A stretch of DNA of 64,000 nucleotides. Source: Aulostomus chinensis (taxonomy: Eukaryota > Chordata > Actinopteri > Syngnathiformes > Aulostomidae). Numbering within the stretch: the stretch's first letter is position 1; the number at the start of each line of letters is the position of its first letter. The notes under the pieces are model-generated. The model was not told where the DNA came from. It did not search any database and was given only the letters and a program-made list of their open reading frames with translations. A program made the position numbers and the translations under genes. The DNA is taken from positions 23,410,529 to 23,474,528 of the forward strand of contig JBBMOA010000010.1 in NCBI GenBank assembly GCA_037954235.1, given 5' to 3'. Below are positions 60,301-64,000 of this stretch, piece after piece.

Positions 60301-61823
60301 ATTCCGCTACAGTCACAGTGCAGGTTTATGTTACAGGAGAGGATGAGTATGATCCAATTTTTTCCTCCTCTGAGTTCTCATTTGAGGTGCCTGATGGAGC
60401 AAAGAAAGGTGAGATTATTGGCAAAGTACAAGCCAGAGATGAGGACGGAGGTCTGGATGGCATTGTCCTTTACTCTCTTGCAGGAAGTTCACCTTATTTT
60501 GAAGTCAATAAATCAACTGGTACTATATCCTTAAAGATGGACAGTCACAGTAGACATGTGAGCCGCTCCAAAAGAGAAGTGCGCCTAATGACTCTAGAAG
60601 TGCATGCCCACAGCCCTCTGGAGACCTCCCGTGCCACAGCGGCCAAAGTTACCATTGATGTGACCCAAACATCGTTTGGTCTCAGCACAGACATTAATTT
60701 GTTGCTTATAAGTGTCATTGCAGTTTCACTTGGAACAATAATCATTCTGAGTATAATTGCTGTGGCACTGTTCTTTGTTAAATTAAGACGCCAGAGGACA
60801 AAGAAAAAAACACACGGACGAACAACAGCATCAGGTACCATGCTGCACAAGTTTGAGGAAACAAAAATAGCAGCAAATGAAATTATCTACCATCAGGCCC
60901 TTCCTGGATATGCTGCTGATCCAAACAGCAGCAGTAGGGGTCCGTACACTCGTGGGGGATCCCTGGATCCCTCCCACTCCAGTGGTCGTGGCTCTGCAGA
61001 GGCTGAGGCAGCAGAGGATGATGAGATTAGAATGATAAATGAATATCCTCGTGTGTCAAGTATCTCATCCTCCATGCAGGAGCGCATCTCTGCCCGAGGT
61101 CCAGACTCTGGGATCCAGCAGGATGCAGATCAGCTATCAGATGTGTCTTGTGAGCCTTCCATAGATTGGTTCAAGGGTAAGAAAATGGGCAGCCTGAATA
61201 GTACTTTATTAGCTGGCCAGGTGCCAGTCTACAGGGATGAGGGTGGTGGGTATGTGGGGGTGGGACGCGGACTTAGTATCTCCCACCCTAAAGACTATAC
61301 TTTCCCAGAGGATGGAAAGCCGGCTGTGGATGGTTCCTTGACTGCCATCGTGGCCAGTGATGAGGAACTGAGGGGCAGCTATAACTGGGACTACCTGCTA
61401 AACTGGTGTCCCCAGTTTCAGCCCTTAGCCAACGTTTTCACAGAAATAGCACGTTTGAAAGATGAAACTGCTCCTCCTCATCCTCGCAGGTCATTTCATC
61501 ACAAGGGAAAGGCAGAATCAAGAATTGACCCCCCACCTCTTATAACCTCAGTGGCCCACCCTGGGGCAAAAACTGTACCTCCGAAGCCTGCCATCGGGAG
61601 GACAATCCCCCACATGGCTTCTTTCCGGAGGTCTCCCATCAGGGTTGATGGATCCATCTCCTCAGTTGCCATGTCTCCGAGTTTCTCCCCCTCCCTCTCA
61701 CCTTTGGCGGCACGTTCTCCAGCCGTCACACCCTTCAGTGTCTCACAGGGCCCCTCTGCATCCATGATCAGCACAACGGAACACAATCTGGAGCATAATG
61801 AGGAAGCAGAGCTGAGGATTTAA
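41841..61823 (+). CDS. dchs1: Dachsous-1 cadherin gene, 3' part: 19 exons from mid cadherin repeat 6 to the stop codon
   Basis: Giant single-pass cadherin of the plasma membrane. Known role of the family: heterophilic binding to Fat4 between neighbouring cells, modulated by Four-jointed, to set planar cell polarity and Hippo output. Nineteen exons join in frame through GT-AG introns and encode 2,682 residues: half of repeat 6, repeats 7-27 (DxNDN, LDRE, DxDxGxN motifs throughout), a transmembrane helix at about residues 2309-2335, and a 347-residue tail. Identity as Dachsous-1 rather than Fat, Cdh23 or Dachsous-2 rests on the tail (RGGSLDPSHSSGRGSAE, EDDEIRMINE, NWDYLLNWCPQFQPLA, SPSFSPSLSPLAARSP), which follows human DCHS1 along its length as I remember it. 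The length also matches the human protein from the equivalent point. Exons for the signal peptide and repeats 1 to about 5.5 lie upstream of the window. Whether this is dchs1a or dchs1b is not resolved. Confidence 0.95.
42030..42721 (+). other. dchs1 intron, 692 bp
   Basis: GT-AG intron between repeat 6 halves. I see no recognised element, only ordinary AT-rich sequence. Confidence 0.9.
42722..42953 (+). CDS. dchs1: dchs1 window exon 2: end of repeat 6, first part of repeat 7
   Basis: 232 bp, enters in phase 0 and leaves in phase 1 through a glycine codon (DTG). The acceptor is ttcttggacag and the donor gttggt. Encodes residues 64-141. The repeat 6 linker VDINDNRPAFYP is canonical; repeat 7 then starts with YAVSLSSQSAPGTSVVRV and carries the calcium-binding DPDSGENG segment. 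Confidence 0.94.
43051..43287 (+). CDS. dchs1: dchs1 window exon 3: rest of repeat 7, start of repeat 8
   Basis: 237 bp, phase 1 at both ends, residues 141-220. The acceptor follows a T-rich tract (ttttttgtag) and the donor is gtaggc. Only 97 bp of intron separate it from the previous exon. The end of repeat 7 reads VNISVVAGLVAPPVFE, so the usual DxNDN calcium linker is missing. Human DCHS1 also lacks it at this point as far as I recall, so this is probably ancestral and not damage. Repeat 8 begins QTQYYFTVSEDVLQGTVVG. Confidence 0.94.
43288..43965 (+). other. dchs1 intron, 678 bp
   Basis: GT-AG intron inside repeat 8. It holds a small tandem of atgcactcgc near 43333-43352. An open frame continues into it for 36 codons from the preceding exon but has no cadherin features. 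Nothing else recognised. Confidence 0.9.
43966..44994 (+). CDS. dchs1: dchs1 window exon 4: repeats 8 to 11
   Basis: 1,029 bp, the second-largest exon in the window, phase 1 at both ends, residues 220-562. Acceptor tgttcccctctccag; donor gttaat, which is weak. It completes repeat 8 (IADVNDNPPVF), contains repeat 9 (RDSGANG, then the degenerate linker VQAENDQGPVF), repeat 10 (linker VTDENDNSPRL) and the first half of repeat 11 (VRENLPAGTGFGHV, TDRDSGANGRLSY). Repeat 10 lacks the usual DxD before its mid-segment (ALSRETSGSGYF), as expected of the Dachsous-1 family at this repeat. It ends in the split glycine codon of SLTG. Confidence 0.96.
44995..45554 (+). other. dchs1 intron, 560 bp
   Basis: GT-AG intron inside repeat 11. 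Nothing recognised. Confidence 0.9.
45555..45742 (+). CDS. dchs1: dchs1 window exon 5: second half of repeat 11, start of repeat 12
   Basis: 188 bp, enters in phase 1 and leaves in phase 0 (IIQ|V), residues 563-625. Acceptor aattctctcctcag; donor gtaata. It encodes EISTRITLDREQQSSYQL, VVQDGGSPPRSASG and the canonical linker LDENDNGPSF, then the start of repeat 12 (HSQSGKNLIIQ). Confidence 0.95.
45825..45921 (+). CDS. dchs1: dchs1 window exon 6: central part of repeat 12
   Basis: 97 bp, the smallest exon of the gene in this window, phase 0 to phase 1, residues 626-658. The intervening intron is only 82 bp. It encodes VSEGQSSGVFLGVLQAKDPD, then EGENGTVIYSLS and a split glycine. The motif KDPDEGENG is the calcium-binding DxDxGxN segment of repeat 12. 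Donor gtacac. Confidence 0.93.
45922..46708 (+). other. dchs1 intron, 787 bp, with a local AT-rich repeat
   Basis: GT-AG intron inside repeat 12. Three related AT-rich copies lie at 46257-46388 (separate entry). Nothing else recognised. Confidence 0.9.
46257..46388. repeat. Local AT-rich repeat, three diverged copies
   Basis: Copies of a unit like aattaatgagataagtttt followed by catgaaaa start at about 46257, 46313 and 46360. The first and third are also preceded by similar gaaatc/ttttttgaat sequence, suggesting a duplicated unit of about 100 bp with an extra partial copy between. Confidence 0.7.
46709..46866 (+). CDS. dchs1: dchs1 window exon 7: end of repeat 12
   Basis: 158 bp, phase 1 to phase 0, residues 658-710. 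Acceptor ttgtcttctag; donor gtcagg. It encodes PRAERFSLNPNTGELYSSSP and ASDRGLPPRSTS, then ends SCSLTVQ|V. The DxNDN linker that should follow is missing and is replaced on the next exon by VLSMSRPTSK, so repeats 12 and 13 are joined without the usual calcium site. Confidence 0.94.
46867..48142 (+). other. dchs1 intron, 1,276 bp
   Basis: GT-AG intron between repeats 12 and 13. It carries a short (TTG)n microsatellite at 47556-47572. The exon 7 frame stays open for 64 codons past the donor, without cadherin motifs, and is read as intron. Nothing else recognised. Confidence 0.9.
47556..47572. repeat. (TTG)n microsatellite
   Basis: About five to six TTG units after a T-run in the intron between repeats 12 and 13. 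Confidence 0.85.
48143..48989 (+). CDS. dchs1: dchs1 window exon 8: repeats 13, 14 and first half of 15
   Basis: 847 bp, phase 0 to phase 1, residues 711-993. Acceptor tgttgttgcag; donor gtaagt. It opens with the short non-canonical linker VLSMSRPTSK, then repeat 13 (VEEAKPGSVVGSV, linker VKDSNDHGPQFP), repeat 14 (ISESMQAGSSVYTF, KDGSGPNSDLRY, linker VTDENDNPPVF) and the first half of repeat 15 (MEDQPVGFVALYV, DADQGENGWVTY). It ends in the split glycine of NPNTG. The linker at its start is shorter than the human one as I remember it. Confidence 0.96.
48990..52798 (+). other. dchs1 intron, 3,809 bp, largest intron between window exons
   Basis: GT-AG intron inside repeat 15. It contains a coding-like, frame-broken minus-strand stretch at about 49340-50542 (separate entry) and a CA-rich patch near 51250-51310. 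The remainder shows nothing recognised. Confidence 0.88.
49340..50542 (-). pseudogene. Minus-strand coding-like relic of unknown parent, broken by frameshifts and stops
   Basis: Reading the minus strand from about 50542 down, peptide-like stretches follow one another in shifting frames: a segment with LSTCAQNQAQSHLAKLIQVA, one with MEQAVEMTTLKHLMSCELV, an 84-codon open segment (49758-50012) with LLMHMIWCETQTLLRVLKEI, and one near 49340-49480 with EEMKNVLHEVAQVISDEKKN. Composition is helical, charged and unlike simple intronic AT sequence. No introns are evident, which would fit a processed pseudogene or an unannotated transposon. I do not recognise the parent protein. Boundaries are approximate and the call is tentative. 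Confidence 0.35.
52799..53038 (+). CDS. dchs1: dchs1 window exon 9: end of repeat 15, start of repeat 16
   Basis: 240 bp, phase 1 at both ends, residues 993-1073. Acceptor catctctctgcag; donor gtaaaa. It encodes SLSIFKPLDREEQDIFNLTI, AEDHGIPQRSS, the linker VIDVNDEVPWF (VNDE in place of NDN, also expected in human DCHS1) and the start of repeat 16 (ISENQPSGTTVLRVSA). It ends at LDIG, splitting the calcium-binding segment of repeat 16 across an intron. Confidence 0.95.
53450..53905. mobile_element. Teleost-type interspersed repeat rich in ACTTAAGT/AGTACTT, probably a non-autonomous DNA element
   Basis: The left part (aagtagttttactcaagtg, then tacaatgctgagttatctg, then tactttactacattta) and the right part (acttttgatacttaagtt, then tttctactttgacttagata) resemble the two halves of a repeat that I know from percomorph fish genomes, in which stretches like tacttaagtaaa recur in both orientations. 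Recognition is from memory and the copy is diverged; exact ends and family are uncertain. It lies in the intron before window exon 10. Confidence 0.6.
53912..53930. repeat. (CAAA)n microsatellite
   Basis: Four to five CAAA units directly after the interspersed element at 53450-53905. Confidence 0.85.
54311..54385 (+). repeat. (TG)37 microsatellite abutting the splice acceptor of window exon 10
   Basis: An uninterrupted 75-bp TG dinucleotide run, followed only by ctata and the acceptor ag. It occupies the position where a polypyrimidine tract is expected. Confidence 0.97.
54392..54517 (+). CDS. dchs1: dchs1 window exon 10: middle of repeat 16, behind a TG-repeat acceptor
   Basis: 126 bp, phase 1 at both ends, residues 1073-1115. 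It encodes TNGLVTYGGIAVEGFTINP, then VTGVITTTKPLDRELQEYY and TVT. The match to the YGG segment of Dachsous-1 repeat 16 fixes the acceptor at ctatag|ga. There is no polypyrimidine tract: 75 bp of TG dinucleotides end 6 bp before the exon. The donor is gtacat. Skipping would remove 42 codons without a frameshift, deleting the core of repeat 16. Confidence 0.93.
54518..55310 (+). other. dchs1 intron, 793 bp, with a GC-rich hairpin
   Basis: GT-AG intron inside repeat 16. A GC-rich imperfect hairpin lies at 54604-54641 in otherwise AT-rich sequence (separate entry). Nothing else recognised. Confidence 0.9.
55311..55520 (+). CDS. dchs1: dchs1 window exon 11: end of repeat 16, first half of repeat 17
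   Basis: 210 bp, phase 1 at both ends, residues 1115-1185. Acceptor attttttctttag; donor gttgga. It encodes YAKDGGLPPNYAKATV, the canonical linker LDENDNAPVFG, and repeat 17 from YYSIEVPENLEALLLF to ATDQDAGDSGKLNYRIT. The junction codon with the next exon becomes alanine (ACA G|CT), giving ITAGDPAG. Confidence 0.95.
55605..56471 (+). CDS. dchs1: dchs1 window exon 12: repeats 17 (second half), 18, 19 and start of 20
   Basis: 867 bp, phase 1 at both ends, residues 1185-1474, after an 84-bp intron. Acceptor gtttgcttgcag; donor gtgtga, weak. Contains the end of repeat 17 (TVLDMNDHSPQF), repeat 18 (VSEDVPIGSLVLEV, linker IQDVNDNAPFF) and repeat 19, which starts atypically (LIVNISVSSVSNRKVLA) and ends without DxNDN (IYIREQSYRGIRF). 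It stops at the start of repeat 20 (LQENAAKG). The missing linker after repeat 19 corresponds to a degenerate linker in human DCHS1 as I recall it. Confidence 0.96.
56572..56685 (+). CDS. dchs1: dchs1 window exon 13: middle of repeat 20
   Basis: 114 bp, phase 1 at both ends, residues 1474-1512. Acceptor ttccattttgtag; donor gtaagt, a good match to consensus. It encodes TVVTQTQAQYPDGSQTGVSY, then SLFSGNRMQSFGINTITG. The calcium-binding DxDxG segment is weak here (YPDGSQTG), in line with the divergent repeat 20 of the family. Confidence 0.93.
56769..56980 (+). CDS. dchs1: dchs1 window exon 14: end of repeat 20, start of repeat 21
   Basis: 212 bp, phase 1 to phase 0 (IIQ|V), residues 1512-1582. 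The 83-bp preceding intron ends ttttctgaattag; the donor gtgcag is weak. It encodes EIWVQKSEGLDFEETPKLRL, the canonical linker LQDVNDNLPRF and the start of repeat 21 (NYIAYIQEAQGYDFPIIQ). Confidence 0.94.
56981..57281 (+). other. dchs1 intron, 301 bp
   Basis: GT-AG intron inside repeat 21. Nothing recognised. Confidence 0.9.
57282..57433 (+). CDS. dchs1: dchs1 window exon 15: middle of repeat 21
   Basis: 152 bp, phase 0 to phase 2, residues 1583-1633. It contains the only phase-2 junction of the gene in this window: AA|G joins as a lysine codon. Acceptor ggtcatttctccag; donor gtgagt, near consensus. Encodes VAADDLDQGQNGQVTYSI, MSGLFKIDPLTGSITT and IMDREIWTQTK. Confidence 0.95.
57434..57871 (+). 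other. dchs1 intron, 438 bp
   Basis: GT-AG intron inside repeat 21, T-rich in its first 130 bases. Nothing else recognised. Confidence 0.9.
57872..58002 (+). CDS. dchs1: dchs1 window exon 16: end of repeat 21, start of repeat 22
   Basis: 131 bp, phase 2 to phase 1, residues 1633-1677. Acceptor cattttttggtcccag; donor gtaact. It encodes LVITATDRGTPRLAGSATL, the linker IIDLNDNSPMIPLP and IRVPE, with the split aspartate codon completed on the next exon (PED). Confidence 0.95.
58269..58555 (+). CDS. dchs1: dchs1 window exon 17: repeat 22, start of repeat 23
   Basis: 287 bp, phase 1 to phase 0, residues 1677-1772. Acceptor ttttgcctccgaaacag; donor gtacag. It encodes TLIGTVITQVTGNDVDSGP, YGGGVSLTGPLDYEERTW, the linker VDDVNDNVPTF and DLYQ. 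The VTGNDVDSGP signature is shared with human DCHS1 repeat 22. The next intron is 111 bp and has no stop codon in frame. Confidence 0.94.
58556..58666 (+). other. dchs1 intron of 111 bp with no stop codon in frame
   Basis: Short GT-AG intron between window exons 17 and 18. Its length is 37 codons and it is open in the coding frame, so retained RNA would still encode a full-length protein with an insert at the start of repeat 23. The insert has no cadherin motif, and the spliced junction LYQ|VTVSE matches the family, so splicing is taken as the normal state. Confidence 0.85.
58667..58808 (+). CDS. dchs1: dchs1 window exon 18: first half of repeat 23
   Basis: 142 bp, phase 0 to phase 1, residues 1773-1820. 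The acceptor region gtggtgtctaccag is weakly pyrimidine-rich; donor gtaaga. It encodes VTVSEHLPAGSAVITVTA, TDRDSGDNGKITYRV and FYVDPSNG. The bases before the acceptor (taccag) repeat those before the previous donor, which made the exact junction worth checking: LYQ|VTVSE gives the expected repeat 23 start. Confidence 0.92.
58809..59232 (+). other. dchs1 intron, 424 bp
   Basis: GT-AG intron inside repeat 23, AT-rich. Nothing recognised. Confidence 0.9.
59233..61823 (+). CDS. dchs1: dchs1 window exon 19 (last coding exon): repeats 23-27, transmembrane helix, cytoplasmic tail
   Basis: 2,591 bp of coding sequence, residues 1820-2682, stop TAA. Acceptor cattttcttacag. Repeat 23 ends VSDINDNTPIF; repeat 24 ITDVNDNPPAF; repeat 25 VKDINDNRPFF; repeat 26 has the family-specific linker VTGEDEYDPIF; repeat 27 holds a dibasic RSKRE site (60564-60578) shortly before the membrane. 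The helix (60699-60779, LLLISVIAVSLG to VALFFV) is followed by a basic stop-transfer KLRRQRTKKK. The tail carries the Dachsous motifs RGGSLDPSHSSGRGSAE, EDDEIRMINE, ARGPDSGIQQDAD, LTAIVASDEELRGSYNWDYL, CPQFQPLANVFTEIARLKDE and a proline-serine-rich segment. The final ELRI fits a class II PDZ ligand (inference). No internal intron is needed to keep the match collinear. Confidence 0.97.
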
Positions 61824-61952
61824 ACGATGGCAAACTGAAACTGAGTTCTTGCCATGTCAAAGTTCTGCTGTATTACCACAGTGGCTGCAACAATGATTGA
61901 GACAATTCACAACATTCTCCTAAGCAGTCTAAATACCTGTGGTGGTGCTTAA

Positions 61953-61958
61953 AATAAA
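61953..61958 (+). promoter_or_regulatory. Proximal poly(A) signal AATAAA
   Basis: Canonical hexamer about 130 bp after the stop codon. The downstream sequence is only weakly GT-rich, so its use is uncertain. Use would give a very short 3' UTR lacking the Pumilio-type site. Confidence 0.45.
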
Positions 61959-63045
61959 ACTTGAACTTCATGACTAATGGGCCAAAATTGACTTTTTTTT
62001 ATGAAAGAAACTGGTTATTCTTCTGTTGATCAGTGTTAATTTGCACATTCAAGTGGGAATTCATACACGATGTCAATATTTTGTAGAAAGACATTGTCTA
62101 TATTTTTATACTTACATGTGGTTTTTGACATGAAATGGCATTAAAGTGTCAAAAGGTTGCTAAAACCTACAAAATATATTTCTATATTTGTATATTTGTA
62201 GCTTGTACTGTATTCTTGTCTGTACTGTAAGCTGTTTTTGTTGCCTGTAATTCTCTAATTCAGTGGTTTTAAATGAAGCTCTTCATTAATCCTTAAAGAA
62301 TGGGGATTTTTTAACAGATTATTGTAAATATTTATAGATTATGAGACATCCTTTCTTGTTCAAATGAAACATTAGTCAGAATAGAGTATTGTGTGATCTG
62401 ATTTTCTACAGATCCACTGTTTGATCTCACATCAAAGGGTAATCGTGAATGTGAAAAACTGAAAAGTTGTCTTAGTCCTGTCTCTTCTTCATTTTCTTAG
62501 AGGAAAATGGAGCTGGACATTGAATGATCCTGCCCTACAGGTGCCCTGGCTTTAATTTATCACAGGCAGCCTTACTGCTTTTCATTTTTCATTGCAAAAA
62601 TAGTTCATGTGGGGGGAGTTCAACTAAACCTGGTAAGTGTAAAATGATTGGCTCCATCAGAAGCGTGATAATTCCAGAGATTATCAGTAGGTTCATACAC
62701 CTACTATGGTAACACAGCTTATGCTTCAGAGCACTCACACTGACGTTCACAAGTTTAATTGTATAGATCAAAAGCTGTAAAGATTGGTATTTCAGACCTT
62801 TTTTTGTACAATAACTCCGGAAAGTATACTGTTTTAATTGAAATATATAAAAAAATCAAATACATAACTGATGAATAATGAAAAACTGTATATTTATGAA
62901 TGTTCCAACACCACAAGAGAATGTTGTTTTTTTCAGAGTAAAAGAAACTCATTTACATGTTCAACCATAACATGATGCTTTTACAAAGATGCCTATATGC
63001 CATGAATACAGTCATGAACCTTTGGGTTTCGACAGCCTTTAAAAA

Positions 63046-63051
63046 AATAAA
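63046..63051 (+). promoter_or_regulatory. Middle poly(A) signal AATAAA
   Basis: Canonical hexamer followed within about 20 bp by a GT/T-rich stretch (gatgtgttattttgt), the arrangement expected of an active site. It would give a 3' UTR of about 1.25 kb. Confidence 0.55.
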
Positions 63052-63488
63052 TTGATGTGTTATTTTGTATTTACAGCTATGTACAGTCTTGCCATGGTCC
63101 AAACGCAGAAATTACTATGTTCTTCAAACTATTTTAGATGTATTTTGTTTTCTTAATGCTCAGTTTTAGGCATTTGATTTCAAGCAACACTAACTAGAGT
63201 ATTTTATTTATTGTGTAGGTAGACCTCAGAAGCTGAGGGTCATTGTAAATTATTTGCAAGAAGAACTATATTGACCATGGCCAAATATACATGAACACTA
63301 CCTAACTGATAGAATGAAAGTACCTTGATGTGAGTATTGTTTTGTATTGAACAGTGTTACCTGCCACTTAGTTTCTCGTTTGTCAAAACTGTACGTATAA
63401 TGGTGCCATAGAAAAGAGAAATGCCTCCAAATGTTCACTTTTTTCCATTCTAGGCTTGTCTAGAGACATGTTTTGAGCTAAGTGCCTC

Positions 63489-63494
63489 ATTAAA
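63489..63494 (+). promoter_or_regulatory. Distal poly(A) signal ATTAAA
   Basis: Common variant hexamer with T/GT-rich sequence about 25-50 bp downstream. It would give a 3' UTR of about 1.7 kb. Another ATTAAA lies at 62140-62145 with weaker context. Confidence 0.45.
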
Positions 63495-63510
63495 GTACTT
63501 TCGTGAACAC

Positions 63511-64000
63511 AATACAGCCTTTGTCATATATGTCTTAGGTGATGTACGGAAATGGATCAGGACAATTACATGCAATTTAATCCATGAAAACAGTTGGCAA
63601 TGTATAATTTTCAAAGGCAAAGACTCAACTTTGAAGCAAAAATATTGAATACTTAGTTTAAGTATAAAACTGTATTCACCACAACCAGTTTAATATGTGT
63701 AATATGCAGGTTGTAGGTGTAAGACTGTCATCCTGGATCTGCAACATCCAAACACAACTCTAGTAACCCGCTAACACACTGTGTTGTCCCAAGGGTAGTA
63801 AAATGAATGGATGACCGTTGAACTGAAACAGCCCAGTTCAGTCCAAATTTTCTATTAATCCTAACAAACGTGCTTATTTTTACTGTTAGACCTCGAGGTA
63901 TATTCAGAACTTGATAGGACACACAGTATGGGATGTAACACAGCCCCTCTAATGTTTAATTTGAAATAATGGCTTGTCAGACATCATCAGTTCTGCTGAG
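63511..64000. other. Downstream flank, nothing recognised
   Basis: AT-rich sequence after the likely 3' end of dchs1. I see no exon, RNA gene or repeat here. A 64-codon open frame on the minus strand (63728-63922) has no recognised features and is taken as chance. Confidence 0.6.

Larger units (their letters stand above)
61824..63510 (+). other. dchs1: dchs1 3' untranslated region (3' end approximate)
   Basis: AT-rich sequence after the stop codon with several possible poly(A) signals (separate entries). The distal end is set just after the ATTAAA at 63489, which is followed by a T/GT-rich stretch; this is inference. A Pumilio-type TGTAAATA lies at 62323-62330, next to an ATTTA element. No long open frame is present. 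Confidence 0.6.

Noticed and set aside
60692..61823. Possible intron between the transmembrane helix and the tail
   Set aside because: The reading frame is open throughout and the tail motifs follow one another in the expected order and spacing, so no intron is needed.
1..64000. CRISPR arrays, bacterial operons, phage or viral genes
   Set aside because: No direct-repeat/spacer pattern, no ribosome-binding sites with dense open frames, and no recognisable viral genes; the sequence is plainly vertebrate intron and exon DNA.

Overview
The window comes from a vertebrate, almost certainly a ray-finned (teleost) fish. Coding DNA is broken into short GT-AG exons separated by long AT-rich introns rich in microsatellites, and the transposon remnants are of fish type: a 167-bp hAT-like MITE, an L2-type LINE relic, and an ACTTAAGT-rich interspersed element that I associate with percomorph fish. 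The species cannot be named from the sequence.

There is one protein-coding gene, on the + strand: the 3' part of a Dachsous-1 cadherin gene (dchs1; the a/b paralogue is not resolved). I assembled 19 exons (41841-61823) whose GT-AG junctions all keep frame. They encode 2,682 residues: the second half of extracellular cadherin repeat 6, repeats 7 to 27, one transmembrane helix and a 347-residue cytoplasmic tail with the Dachsous hallmark motifs, ending in TAA at 61821-61823. The exon containing the start codon and repeats 1 to about 5.5 is not in the window and must lie upstream. Compared with the human 21-exon gene (from memory), these should be exons 3 to 21.

Layout. 1-41840: the 3' part of one very long intron. 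It has no recognisable exon on either strand, several microsatellites, few transposon remnants, and candidate regulatory motifs including two perfect 13-bp DR1 nuclear-receptor elements. 41841-61823: the exon cluster. Its largest internal intron (48990-52798) carries a minus-strand, frame-broken, coding-like relic. The next intron carries a fish repeat and ends in a (TG)37 tract set directly against the splice acceptor. 61824 to about 63510: 3' UTR with several possible poly(A) signals. About 63510-64000: downstream flank with nothing recognised.

Function. Dachsous-1 is a giant cell-surface cadherin. It binds Fat4 on neighbouring cells, with binding tuned by the Golgi kinase Four-jointed (Fjx1), and directs planar cell polarity and Hippo signalling. 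The most unusual observations here concern RNA processing and protein processing of this gene: the TG tract where a polypyrimidine tract should be, in front of a frame-neutral 126-bp exon; a 111-bp intron that stays open in frame; and a furin-type RSKR site just outside the membrane. No wholly new biological system was found.
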